This document shows positions 20,318 through 29,424 of a stretch of DNA of 64,000 nt, in pieces. Under the pieces are notes generated by a model. That model did no database searches. It was given only the letters and a program-made list of their open reading frames with translations, and had not been told where the DNA came from. Made by a program: the position numbers and the translations under genes. Origin of the DNA: Cellvibrionales bacterium. Its GTDB lineage: Bacteria; Pseudomonadota; Gammaproteobacteria; Pseudomonadales; UBA7239. Each line of letters begins with the position of its first letter. Position 1 is the stretch's first letter. The stretch spans positions 992,001 to 1,056,000 of the forward strand of contig JADJPU010000001.1 of the NCBI GenBank assembly GCA_016713115.1, read 5' to 3'.

Positions 20318-20830
20318 CTATTCTCCTTTAGCTATAAAAATTTGTTTTTCAATGTCAAATCTAATAGTTTTTAAATCCGCACATCCAAAATGAGACGGAT
20401 GTAGTATTCCAGTTGGAAAGTCACCTCCACCTCTTCCATAGTTGATCATCATGCCTAACGGCTTTCGATCACTTTTTCTAAACACCGTTGACTCATATCT
20501 ATAAACGCTAGGAACCCCTTTATGAAGTAAAATATCCTTGTATTCCGAATAATACGGATAGTCATGCTTAGTCAATTTTTCAACAGACAAAGGTATTTGT
20601 CCGTACTGATTTCCACCAAGATTTTTAAATTCATTTTTAGTTAATTCAACCTTCTCAAACACCACCACCCCGCCATCTTTCTCACACCACTCCCTGACTT
20701 TGCTATCCCAATAAGCCTTGTTAACCTCGCAGTACACCAAATAAAGCAACGCCACAACCAGTGCCGCGCCCAACAATAGGAATGGCGCTGCAATAATCCC
20801 ATTGATTATTTTCTGTGCTCTATTGTTCAT
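20318..20830 (-). CDS. Membrane-anchored protein of unknown function next to RTX gene
   Basis: 170 residues. Seen: one hydrophobic segment near residues 12-34 (AAPFLLLGAALVVALLYLVY), then a polar ~130-residue domain with three Cys, probably periplasmic. No family recognised. It ends 3 bases before the RTX start, so it is almost certainly co-transcribed and translationally linked with it. Base composition is visibly AT-richer than the RTX and exporter genes on either side. An immunity or accessory role for the RTX lipase is a guess from context. Confidence 0.7.
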   Translation of the reverse strand: MNNRAQKIINGIIAAPFLLLGAALVVALLYLVYCEVNKAYWDSKVREWCEKDGGVVVFEKVELTKNEFKNLGGNQYGQIPLSVEKLTKHDYPYYSEYKDILLHKGVPSVYRYESTVFRKSDRKPLGMMINYGRGGGDFPTGILHPSHFGCADLKTIRFDIEKQIFIAKGE

Positions 20831-20856
20831 ACTCTACGAAAATTCCTACATTTTTG

Positions 20857-21603
20857 TTAATACGATTTGCACAATTCAATAAACCACTGTTGATCCAGTG
20901 TCCTCAAGAAGCACTGTCCATTTTCCCAGTTATCTGGGTAACGATCTAAAGACTCTTTCATCTCCATATACTTCTGTTCGTTGTATCGGCTTTTTGATGA
21001 CACAACTGGATACCATAACTTTCCTCCTTCTACTTTCGGTATCTGAGGAATATGTAGGTAATATTTGCTTACCTGCGCCCTCTCACGAAAAGAATGCGAT
21101 CGCGCGTGGTTCGGAACAACCAAGACACCATCCAAACTGTGATTTTTAATTGTATTGATCTCACCACTTCTAATTGATGCCATATGCCTTTCGGCGGCCT
21201 CAACTGAATATGGATTATCAAACCATGTCATAGCAGACTCTGATGTCAGCCTCCAAACATCCAATCTCTTTTTGATTTCTTTAATGTTTGCGGTAGCATC
21301 CCAAAACGTTGACGGATCTGCCGTGGAATTCTCTGCTCGGTACGCCTTCACCAAAGCATCGAAATCTGCCCTGTTTTTATGGAAATGCTCCTCCATGTAT
21401 TCATCACTAGGAAGAGGTAGCACATTGAACTGTCGCCAAATATACGGCAATGGCATTACATACCAAATAATCACAGCCGCCCAAGACCACCGTTTTACAT
21501 ATATGGATTTTCTTGCTAGCTTTTTTACAACGAAATAAATAGCGCCGGCTAAAAGTAGATTAATAACCCCGCCAACTAATAGCACAAGTGATGATGCTTC
21601 CAT
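20857..21603 (-). CDS. Two-pass membrane protein of unknown function
   Basis: 248 residues. Seen: two hydrophobic segments in the first ~60 residues (LVLLVGGVINLLLAGAIYFVV and a second around WSWAAVIIWYVMPL), then a long soluble domain rich in charged and aromatic residues. Not a family I recognise. It lies in the same orientation and 27 bases before the 20830 gene and shares its AT-rich composition. Probably in the type I secretion transcript; an immunity-like role is speculation. Confidence 0.65.
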   Translation of the reverse strand: MEASSLVLLVGGVINLLLAGAIYFVVKKLARKSIYVKRWSWAAVIIWYVMPLPYIWRQFNVLPLPSDEYMEEHFHKNRADFDALVKAYRAENSTADPSTFWDATANIKEIKKRLDVWRLTSESAMTWFDNPYSVEAAERHMASIRSGEINTIKNHSLDGVLVVPNHARSHSFRERAQVSKYYLHIPQIPKVEGGKLWYPVVSSKSRYNEQKYMEMKESLDRYPDNWENGQCFLRTLDQQWFIELCKSY

Positions 21604-21664
21604 AAAGAGCTTCCTTCTAATACACAGATGGAGTATTAAAAATTATTATTCAGATTGTCTCGTG

Positions 21665-22345
21665 TTAATCTGTTAGCACATCAACTTCTTCTATCGTCAA
21701 TCTTTCTTCTTCCGATATTTTTCTCACTTTTTCCATAACGGCATCTGTGGCATTTATAGTTTCTCCATGTTTTGCAAAGAGGATGTCGTCCTTGCCATCA
21801 TTTATAACCAGATCTATCGCTGTTTCTTTGGCATAGGATGAAATGGCAATTCCTATAGCACTTTTTGTTTTAGCTCTTATAGCCTGTTCTATTTTTCTTT
21901 GATAATTTGCAACTTCTTTAGCTGTATTAATTTTTGTTTTTACTGCCATAACTTCAGGTATACCATCTATAGTGGCAATACACTTCATATCATAGTTACT
22001 TGCACACATGCTTCCACGATAACGATGGCAGTAGCTATCCATATTGCTCTCTAAATTGGCGCGGAACTCCGGCTTCATGCAATCTCGCTCTGCCAACATT
22101 CTGGCGGAATTCATTTCTTCTTCTAGCGCTCTCATCTGGTCGCGAGATACACCTTCGCCAAACTTCTGCTTTAACAGATCCGCGTTTTTTTGCTTGGCTA
22201 ACAAAATATACTCAGATTCCAAGCTGCTGCGATCAACTATTGCCCACCGCAATGGAGCACGACCAAAAAATTTTGCCGCCTCATCACGGCAGCCTGCTAA
22301 AGCTGCCACCAATAACAAAATCACGAATACTGCTCTATTTTTCAT
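21665..22345 (-). CDS. Putative lipoprotein with OmpH/Skp-like C-terminus
   Basis: 226 residues. Seen: a lipoprotein signal (hydrophobic VILLLVAALAGC, lipobox LAGC, Cys19), a long helical charged middle, and a tail (DLVINDGKDDILFAKHGETINATDAV) resembling the end of Skp/OmpH chaperones. The resemblance is weak. It lies between the HlyD gene and the two membrane-protein genes, all leftward, so it probably belongs to the same secretion locus. Confidence 0.65.
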   Translation of the reverse strand: MKNRAVFVILLLVAALAGCRDEAAKFFGRAPLRWAIVDRSSLESEYILLAKQKNADLLKQKFGEGVSRDQMRALEEEMNSARMLAERDCMKPEFRANLESNMDSYCHRYRGSMCASNYDMKCIATIDGIPEVMAVKTKINTAKEVANYQRKIEQAIRAKTKSAIGIAISSYAKETAIDLVINDGKDDILFAKHGETINATDAVMEKVRKISEEERLTIEEVDVLTD

Positions 22346-22381
22346 ACATCTCTCCTTGTATTGATTGCTAAATGTTTATTG

Positions 22382-23731
22382 CTACCGCTCACGAACACTC
22401 TCCTGCAAATGCTGCTGCAGCGGCGCGAGAAAATACTCGATGATGCGGCGCTGGCCGATAATAATTTCTGCCGTTACCTGCATGCCTGGCAGCAGTTTTT
22501 CTTCTCTGCCGTCTACCCAAATGCTGTTGCGCGCCATGCGCAAACTCATGCTGTACAACAGGCCGCCTTTTTCGCGCGCTGTTTTTTCATCTTGTACGGC
22601 ATCTTCGGCAATGCGCGTGACGCTGGCTTGCAGTGTGCCGTATTTGGTGAAAGGGAAGGTGTTGATTTTGATAACCGCCGCCGCGTGTTGCCGCACAAAA
22701 CCGATGTCTTTGTTGGGCAGCCACGCCTCCACTTCCAGCGGCGCATCTTCCGGCACGATCACCATCAGCTGCTGCGCCTCTAACACCACGCCGCCCACGG
22801 TGTGCACTGCGAGATCTTTCACTTGGCCGTCCATCGGCGCGTACAGCACTTGTTTGTCATCAATGTCACTGGCGCGCGTCAGTTGTTTACGCAAACTTTC
22901 TGTTTCGCGTTCACTTTCCGCGATGGCCGTCAAAGTTTTTGCGCGGGTCTGCGCCGTGAGTGCCGCCATAGTTTGTTCCGTTTCCAACACCGCCGCCGCC
23001 AATTGCGTATCGCGCGCGACCGCTGCCGCTAAATCTTGCTGCTGATTAATGCGCGTTTCTTCTTGCAACAAATACTGATCTCTCGCTACCAATTTCTGCT
23101 CTGCCAAGCGCTGCATATTCTGTGCGCGCTGTGTGTTGATGGGCAGGGTCGCGCGCAATTTTTGTATCACTTCGCGATTGGCCTGCTTTTCTGCCTTGCG
23201 ATTCTCATGCTGGTTTTGCAAGGCAGCCAACTGCGCGCGGTATTGCTGCCACTCTTGCTCAACCAGCGCATTTTGCAAATTCTGCAAGGCCGGTTCGCTG
23301 CTGTTGCCGTCTAATTTTTGCAGCAGTGCGCGACTGCGCGCCAATATCTCCTCCAAGCGCTGCAACTCATTGCTCACGCGGCTGCGCTCAGCGCCAGTGC
23401 TGGTTCTATCCAACTCCAACAACACATCACCAGCTTGCACGCGTTGCCCTTCACGCACAAATAAATTTTTCACCACGCCTTTTTCTAGCGGCTGTATCTG
23501 CTGAATACGCGAGGAGGGAATGATTTTGCCTTCGGCGATGGCAACCACATCCACTTTGCCCAACACCGCCCAACAAACAGCCATGAGAAAAAAACCAATT
23601 ATGCAGTAGGCAAACCAACGCGCCAGCGGGTGTGGTGGCGTGTGTTCAATTTCCACCGCCGCCGGCAAAAAAGCCAAACGCGCAGTTTCCTCATCATCTA
23701 GCGCCCAGTGTTTTCTCAACCACTCTCTCAT
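22382..23731 (-). CDS. HlyD-type periplasmic adaptor of type I secretion
   Basis: Membrane-fusion protein linking the inner-membrane exporter to an outer-membrane TolC-like channel. Seen in 449 residues: cytoplasmic tail, one membrane segment near residues 40-62, a biotinyl-lipoyl-like half (EKGVVKNLFVREGQRVQAGDVLLELD), a long coiled coil (~95-280), and the second half-motif APMDGQVKDLAVHTVGG followed by a beta-barrel. The ATG overlaps the stop of the ABC gene (ATGA). No TolC gene is in the window, so it must be supplied from elsewhere. Confidence 0.93.
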   Translation of the reverse strand: MREWLRKHWALDDEETARLAFLPAAVEIEHTPPHPLARWFAYCIIGFFLMAVCWAVLGKVDVVAIAEGKIIPSSRIQQIQPLEKGVVKNLFVREGQRVQAGDVLLELDRTSTGAERSRVSNELQRLEEILARSRALLQKLDGNSSEPALQNLQNALVEQEWQQYRAQLAALQNQHENRKAEKQANREVIQKLRATLPINTQRAQNMQRLAEQKLVARDQYLLQEETRINQQQDLAAAVARDTQLAAAVLETEQTMAALTAQTRAKTLTAIAESERETESLRKQLTRASDIDDKQVLYAPMDGQVKDLAVHTVGGVVLEAQQLMVIVPEDAPLEVEAWLPNKDIGFVRQHAAAVIKINTFPFTKYGTLQASVTRIAEDAVQDEKTAREKGGLLYSMSLRMARNSIWVDGREEKLLPGMQVTAEIIIGQRRIIEYFLAPLQQHLQESVRER

Positions 23732-25917
23732 GCGCGCTGCACCGCGCTGCGTTTGTCCGGCGCGTGCATAGTGCGCAAGGGAATCACTTCGGTTTGATAG
23801 CGGTGCATTTGCGCATAAACCCCGCGCTGTTGTAGCAGCTGTTCATGCGTGCCCTGTTCAATCACGCTGCCCTTATCCATCACCAAAATGCGATCACAAC
23901 CCTGCACGGTGGATAAGCGATGCGCGATGATAAACACCGTGCGGTTTTTGCAAATCGCCGCCATATTCGCCTGAATCACGCGCTCAGATTCCACATCCAA
24001 GGCGCTGGTGGCTTCATCAAAAATTAAAATGCGCGGTTGATTGATCAAAGCGCGCGCGATGGCAATACGCTGCTGTTGCCCGCCAGATAAATTGCTGCCC
24101 TGCTCTTCTACCACTGTGTCGTAGGCCTGCGGCAGCGCGGAAATAAAATCGTGCGCGCCGGCTAATTGTGCGGCGCGTATCACCCACTCCATAGGCATGG
24201 CAGGATTAGTGAGCGCGATGTTTTCACGAATGCTGCGATTGAATAAAAAACTGTTTTGTAACACCACGCCGATATGACGGCGCAGCCACGCGGTATCCAC
24301 TGTAACGAGATCCACGCCGTCTACGCGTATGCGCCCCGCTTCCGGCACATACAAGCGCTGCAACAATTTCGCCAGCGTACTTTTACCAGAACCCGAGCGC
24401 CCGACAATGCCAATAATTTCTCCCGGGTGCGCGTGCAAATTGAAATCATCCATCACCAAGGGCGCATCGTGACGATAGCGAAAACGCACGCGCTCAAATT
24501 GCACCGCACCTTGCAACTGCGGCAGCACACTACGATTAGGATTGAAGCCTGCTTCGCGCGGCGTGTTGAGAATATCGCCCAAGCGTTCCAGCGAAATTTT
24601 TGCCTGCTGAAAATCTTGCGCCAACTGCACCAGTTTCAAAATAGGCCCGCTGATTCTGCCTGCCAGCATATTGAACGCCACCAATTGTCCTACGCTCAAT
24701 TCGCCGCGCATCACTAACTGCGCGCCCCACCACAGTATGCCCAAGGTCATTAATTTATTGATAAAGCCTGCGGCCTGCCCTGCGATATTGCCCATGTGTT
24801 GCGCGCGAAAACTGCTGCTGACATAACTAGCGAGATTGTCTTCCCAGCGCCGCTGCAGTGCCGGTTCCAGCGCCAAACTTTTTACTGTTTCCGCACCGCT
24901 GATCGACTCCACCAAAAAACTTTGATTGGCCGCACCGTGTTTAAATTTTTCATCCAAGCGCTCGCGCAGCAACGGCGTAATCAGCAGTGACAGCAACACA
25001 TACGCAGGTAAAGTGAGCAGCACCACCACACTGAGCGAAACGCTGTAGTACAGCAGCACGCCGATAAACACCACGGTGAACAACACATCAATGCACAGCG
25101 TGAGCGCCGAGCCGGTGATAAAACTGCGTATGTTTTCCAACTCGCGCACACGCGCCACACTCTGCCCCACTGCGCGCGACTGAAAATACGCCAGCGGCAA
25201 GGCCAATAAATGTTTGTACAGCGCACTGCCCAGTTGCACATCCATGCGGTTGGTGGTGTGCGCAAACACATAGGTGCGTATGCCACCCAGCAGCACCTCA
25301 AACACGGCGACCGCCAGAAAACCGACAGCCAGCACATCCAGCGTTTTCATGCCGTGGTGCACCAACACTTTGTCCATCACCACTTGAAAAAACAGCGGCG
25401 TGAGCAGCGCAAAAATCTGCAAGAAAAAACTGATGGCGATAATTTCTACCCACATTTTTTTGTATTTGCGCAGCACCGGAATAAACCAGCGGATATCAAA
25501 TTGCTGATGCACGCCTTCCACTAACGATTGACGGCGACTCAGCAGCAGTAACTCGCCGCTCCACTGCTGCAGAAATGCTTCCTCCGTCAGCACCGCTGGC
25601 TGCGGCAGGCGCAGATCATGCAGCAGCACTTGTTGCGCATGGCGACGCGCTAAGACTTGATACGAACCGTCATTATTTTTTGCAATCGCGGGCAACAGCG
25701 CGGCATCCGGCAACTGTTTGCCACCGCGCCGATTCAGGTTCAACTGTTGATAGCGCAGCCCCAAATTTTTCGCAGCGCGCTGTATGTCAGTGCTGTTCAG
25801 CAAGTGCTCGCCGCCGTACTCGCGCGCTAACTGTGCGGCATCCACCGGCAGCTGGTGAAAGCGGCACAGCGCCACCAAGCACAGCAGTCCGGAGTCTTGC
25901 ACGGCTGATTGTTCCAT
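23728..25917 (-). CDS. Type I secretion ABC transporter with degenerate C39 domain
   Basis: HlyB/LapB-like exporter ATPase-permease. Seen: an N-terminal C39-like domain (QDSGLLCL) in which the catalytic Cys position is Ser and the His position appears to be Tyr, so it is a substrate-docking and not a peptidase domain; a six-helix membrane region (~160-440); and a nucleotide-binding domain with Walker A GRSGSGKST, signature LSGGQQQR, Walker B ILIFDEATSALD and H-loop AHRLST. I prefer the ATG at 25917 (MEQSAV) over the TTG two codons upstream. RTX substrates fit a degenerate C39 exporter. Confidence 0.94.
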   Translation of the reverse strand: MEQSAVQDSGLLCLVALCRFHQLPVDAAQLAREYGGEHLLNSTDIQRAAKNLGLRYQQLNLNRRGGKQLPDAALLPAIAKNNDGSYQVLARRHAQQVLLHDLRLPQPAVLTEEAFLQQWSGELLLLSRRQSLVEGVHQQFDIRWFIPVLRKYKKMWVEIIAISFFLQIFALLTPLFFQVVMDKVLVHHGMKTLDVLAVGFLAVAVFEVLLGGIRTYVFAHTTNRMDVQLGSALYKHLLALPLAYFQSRAVGQSVARVRELENIRSFITGSALTLCIDVLFTVVFIGVLLYYSVSLSVVVLLTLPAYVLLSLLITPLLRERLDEKFKHGAANQSFLVESISGAETVKSLALEPALQRRWEDNLASYVSSSFRAQHMGNIAGQAAGFINKLMTLGILWWGAQLVMRGELSVGQLVAFNMLAGRISGPILKLVQLAQDFQQAKISLERLGDILNTPREAGFNPNRSVLPQLQGAVQFERVRFRYRHDAPLVMDDFNLHAHPGEIIGIVGRSGSGKSTLAKLLQRLYVPEAGRIRVDGVDLVTVDTAWLRRHIGVVLQNSFLFNRSIRENIALTNPAMPMEWVIRAAQLAGAHDFISALPQAYDTVVEEQGSNLSGGQQQRIAIARALINQPRILIFDEATSALDVESERVIQANMAAICKNRTVFIIAHRLSTVQGCDRILVMDKGSVIEQGTHEQLLQQRGVYAQMHRYQTEVIPLRTMHAPDKRSAVQRA

Positions 25918-25944
25918 GGGCAAAAATTCCAGCGCAATACGGCG

Positions 25945-26490
25945 CTACCACTTGCCCACAAAATCAATTTTGCCGTTAATTTTTCTGGCCTTGCAGGCCT
26001 GCACATCACCACTGTCTGTGCAGCGTTTGATTTCATAACCGGAAACAGCGGCGCGCAACACTGCGCGCCCGCCAGTGCTGGTAGTGATGCGCGTGAGCGT
26101 TGAAGCTGTATTCGCTTGCAGATGCGCGATCTCACAGCGCACACCGTTGCGCGTCAAAAAAGTTTTCAACTGTTCGCCTGCGAGATCAATAAAATCAATG
26201 CTGTGCTGTTTGTTCGTGGCGAAATCTTTTTTATCCAGCACCGCTACTTCTTTGGTGCGCAGCGCAATCAAATGCCCGGATGCGGTGACGATACCCCAGC
26301 CCAATGGGTTGTGGTCATCGTCGCTGATATCGGCGATATAGGCTTCGGTTTTTATTTTGGGAATCGCGCAAGCGCCGGTAACTTCCAGCGTCAGCACACC
26401 GGCAACCGCGTGTTCCAAGTAATAGGCATTCGCGTGCGGCACCGTAAACAACGCACACAGCAATGAGCTCAACAGAATGATTTTTTTCAT
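25945..26490 (-). CDS. Secreted/periplasmic protein of unknown function
   Basis: 181 residues with a clear signal peptide (MKKIILLSSLLCALFTVPHANA, cleavage after ANA). Start chosen at the ATG at 26490, which has AAGGAA six bases upstream, not the TTG two codons earlier. The mature part has four Cys that could form disulfides (VTGACAIP, VRCEIA, KRCTDSG, VQACKAR). No family recognised. First gene of the leftward type I secretion locus, 28 bases before the exporter. Confidence 0.75.
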   Translation of the reverse strand: MKKIILLSSLLCALFTVPHANAYYLEHAVAGVLTLEVTGACAIPKIKTEAYIADISDDDHNPLGWGIVTASGHLIALRTKEVAVLDKKDFATNKQHSIDFIDLAGEQLKTFLTRNGVRCEIAHLQANTASTLTRITTSTGGRAVLRAAVSGYEIKRCTDSGDVQACKARKINGKIDFVGKW

Positions 26491-26621
26491 ACACAATTCC
26501 TTTTGTCGATGAGGGTTCCTTCAAGCTCTTCGGATTCCTATCCGCAAGCGGGGCGCGATTCTACTCTAAGAACGCGAGAAGCTGTCAACTTTTTGTAATT
26601 GGGGGCCAGAGTAGCATTAAG

Positions 26622-26774
26622 CCCAACACCGGAACGAGCGTGCCGCCCTCGGCTTACTTCAATATCACCATGATATGGCTGTCGGTAAACTTCGATGTGG
26701 GTATGTAGATCCTCCTCGGGGCATGTTACGGGAATTTTCTACCTATGAAGACGGTGGTTTTTAGGGGGGATTAC
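26622..26774 (-). mobile_element. Decayed end of the IS3-family element
   Basis: About 150 bases match the orfA-side end of the three full IS copies at 35723, 43842 and 45640 (including the 12-base tip GGTAATCCCCCC in reverse) but with scattered substitutions; the orfA start codon is lost. The rest of the element is missing. The terminal bases supply the TAA stop of the neighbouring fic gene. An old solo end, outside the integron. Confidence 0.85.
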
Positions 26775-27877
26775 CACTCCGCCAATACATAGGCCGTACT
26801 TCTACCGCCACTCGCACTCTGCACAAGTACGCCGCAATCAAGCAATATTTTTATATCTCTTAATGCCGTATCCGCTGAGCACTTGGCCAATTTTGCATAT
26901 TTGGATGAAGTCAGTTTCCCTTCAAAATTATCCAGCAGGCGATTGATAATATTTCTCTGCCTGTCATTCACCACACAGGTATTGTTAATCTGGTTCCAGA
27001 TTCTTGCTTTGCGCAACACAAACAAGAGTTGCTTGTCGGTATCCGCAATCGCGCGCGCCAAACAGCCCAAAAACCATTCCAACCAAGCCGTTATATCGGT
27101 GCCGCCTTTTTGGCTCTGCTCTAACGCCAAGTAATAATCATTTTTTTCCGCTTCTATGCGCGCCGACATACTGTAGAAACGCTCTTGGGTGCCATCTGCC
27201 CGCGCTAAAGCCATATCAGCAATGGCGCGACTTATACGCCCATTGCCATCTTCAAAAGGATGCAGGGTGATAAACCAGAAATGCGCAATGCCCGCTTTTA
27301 ATACCGGGTCCAGATCATCAGTTTTTTCAAACCACTCTAAAAAAAGCGCGACTTCTGCATCCAGTTTTACCGCAGCCGGTGCCGCAAAGTGAACGCGCTC
27401 CCTGCCTATGGGGCCAGAAACCACCTGCATGGGATCATTCTCCGGCTTGCGCCACGCGCCTACCGTGATTTTTCTCATCCCACTTCTGCCGGTGGGAAAT
27501 AAAGCGGCATGCCACGCGTACAGGCGCTCTTTATGCAGGGGCTGGCGAAATTGCTGCGTGGCGTCGAGCATCATCTCAACTACGCCTTCCACCGCGCGGC
27601 TGGCTGGAATGATGCCAGCCACTTCCATGCCCAAATGTCGCGCAACAGAAGACCGCACCTGAGCGGCATCCAGCACCTCCCCTTCTATGGCACTGGACTT
27701 GAGCACATCGGACGTCAAGGTGACCAAACTGGCTTCCGCGCGCAGCGCAAACCCCATCTCCTCCATGCGCCCCAGCAACCGTCCCTGCTGGTGCCGCAGT
27801 GCTGTGACCAGAGGCAATAATTTGGCTGCATCCCAGCTCAAGGCCGGCCATTCCGCTCTTTCATGGATATAGGTCAT
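26771..27877 (-). CDS. Fic family protein (DUF4172-type N-terminus)
   Basis: Second Fic AMP-transferase of the window, 368 residues. Seen: DUF4172-like N-terminus (ERAEWPALSWD), inhibitory motif SSAIEGE near residue 62 (S-x-x-x-E-G), catalytic HPFEDGNGRISR near 201-212, and a C-terminal winged helix (ISSKYAKLAKCSADTALRDI-like). The TAA stop lies in the tip of the IS relic, so the natural C-terminus may have been a few residues longer. A 12-bp palindrome sits directly before the start. Not close in sequence to the Fic gene at 7049. Confidence 0.9.
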   Translation of the reverse strand: MTYIHERAEWPALSWDAAKLLPLVTALRHQQGRLLGRMEEMGFALRAEASLVTLTSDVLKSSAIEGEVLDAAQVRSSVARHLGMEVAGIIPASRAVEGVVEMMLDATQQFRQPLHKERLYAWHAALFPTGRSGMRKITVGAWRKPENDPMQVVSGPIGRERVHFAAPAAVKLDAEVALFLEWFEKTDDLDPVLKAGIAHFWFITLHPFEDGNGRISRAIADMALARADGTQERFYSMSARIEAEKNDYYLALEQSQKGGTDITAWLEWFLGCLARAIADTDKQLLFVLRKARIWNQINNTCVVNDRQRNIINRLLDNFEGKLTSSKYAKLAKCSADTALRDIKILLDCGVLVQSASGGRSTAYVLAEW

Positions 27878-27906
27878 ATAATCACCGCATGTTTTGCGGA
27901 GATTAT
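27878..27906. promoter_or_regulatory. Palindrome directly upstream of the second fic gene
   Basis: Inverted repeat ATAATCACCGCA / TGCGGAGATTAT (12-base arms, one mismatch, 5-base loop), immediately before the fic ATG at 27877 and so covering its ribosome-binding region. Position suggests autoregulation by the Fic protein's C-terminal winged helix; binding is inferred. Confidence 0.55.
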
Positions 27907-27961
27907 GGTGGTTAATCGCCGCAGCGACAACTGGCCACAGCGAGGCGCAAACCGTTACTGC

Positions 27962-28838
27962 TCAGGCTTGCAACAACAACTCCACGCCACTCTGCCACTG
28001 CGAAGGCATCACACCCAGCGCGTGTTGCAGCTTGCTGCCATCCAACACCGAGTTCATCGGCCGCGCGGCGGCCACCGGATATTCATGTGTGGCAATCGCA
28101 ATAATATTTGGTTTTTTTTCTAGCACACCCACGGCGTGTGCGCGTTCAATAATGTGTAGCGAAGGCGTGCCAAGTGCAGGCTGGCACACCGGCGTAGTGA
28201 TAAATGCCGCCCGCTAATTTATTTTCTAGCATGGCTTGTGCAGCTTTTACCAAAGTCATTGCAATATCGGCCGCGTGCGTGGGGCAACCGTGTTGATCGC
28301 CCACTACGCGCAACTCATCGCGCTCGCGCGCTAAACGCAACATGGTTTTGGGGAAGTTGTTGCCGTAGCGACCAAACACCCAACTGGTGCGCAGCACCAA
28401 GACGTGGCTGCACATTTCCAACACTTGTTCTTCGCCGATGCGTTTGCTGTGGCCATACACCGAACGCGGCTCGCAGGCATCGTCTTCCGTCCAACTTTTA
28501 CCGATGGCTTTATCGCCAGAAAAAACATAATCGGTGGAAATATGCAGCAGCGGAATTCCACAACGCTCGGCAGCCGCCGCTAAATTACCCGCACCGGTGG
28601 CGTTGATGGCAAATGCGGCATCTGGCTCACTTTCTGCGCGATCGACTGCCGTGTACGCCGCCGCATTGATCAACGCTTGCGGCTGATATTTTTTTAGCGC
28701 GGCATCAATACTCGCGGTATTGGTAATGTCCAACTCAGCGCGCGCACAGCGAATCAATTCCACATTGGGCTGCGCGATATCGGCAAACTCTCTGCCAACC
28801 TGCCCTTCACCGCCGGCAATTAACAGGCGCACACTCAT
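27962..28838 (-). pseudogene. rfbD: dTDP-4-dehydrorhamnose reductase, frameshifted
   Basis: RfbD makes dTDP-L-rhamnose by NADPH-dependent reduction, the last step of the pathway. Seen: the first 230 codons (28146-28838) carry the Rossmann motif GGEGQVGREF, STDYVFSG and the catalytic YGHSK; the last ~65 codons, with the expected RPMNSVLDGSKL block, are in another frame (27962-28189). The frame change lies near 28165-28180 and needs one base removed. Combined length ~293 matches the family. Either a recent inactivation or a sequencing error. Its start overlaps the rfbC stop. Confidence 0.88.
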
Positions 28839-29422
28839 ATCTCATCCATGCGTCTTTTGTGTTCGGGGAAATGCGCTGGCTGTTTTTTTAATTGCTCGGC
28901 CAAGGCGCGCAGTGTGGGCAGGTTTTTATCTTTGTCTGACAACTGTGGTTCCGCTATCGGCCAAGCGACGGCGATATCGGCATCATTCCACAACACACCA
29001 ATTTCATCGCCGGGTTGATAATAGTCTGTGCATTTGTAGAGAAAATCTGCGGTTTCAGACAGCACACAAAAACCGTGCGCATAGCCAGGGGGGATGTACA
29101 GTTGGCGGTGATTCTCGTCGCTCAATTCCACCGCCACATGTTTGCCAAAGGTAGGCGAAGCGGGGTTGATATCGGCGGCTACATCAAACACTGCGCCGCG
29201 TGAAACGCGTACCAATTTCCCTTGCGGCTGCAAACGCTGTGCGTGCAGGCCGCGCAATACGCCGCGTGTAGAGCGCGAGTGGTTGTCTTGCACAAATGTT
29301 GGGATGCCGATGTTGTTGTAGCTGTCTTCGCGCCAAGTTTCCTGAAAAAACCCGCGGCTGTCGCCGTGCACTTTCGGCTCCAGAATTAACACGCCAGGCA
29401 AAACGGTTTCGATGACTTTCAT
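28835..29422 (-). CDS. rfbC: dTDP-4-dehydrorhamnose 3,5-epimerase
   Basis: Epimerises C3 and C5 of the 4-keto sugar in dTDP-rhamnose synthesis. Seen: cupin-fold signature RSTRGVLRGLH with the catalytic His, then PPGYAHGFCVLS. I start at MKVIET (29422; the ATG at 29425 just before it overlaps the rfbA stop), ~195 residues, because the family begins there; the longer open frame upstream is inside rfbA. Third gene of the leftward rfb operon. Confidence 0.94.
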   Translation of the reverse strand: MKVIETVLPGVLILEPKVHGDSRGFFQETWREDSYNNIGIPTFVQDNHSRSTRGVLRGLHAQRLQPQGKLVRVSRGAVFDVAADINPASPTFGKHVAVELSDENHRQLYIPPGYAHGFCVLSETADFLYKCTDYYQPGDEIGVLWNDADIAVAWPIAEPQLSDKDKNLPTLRALAEQLKKQPAHFPEHKRRMDEI

Positions 29423-29424
29423 CA

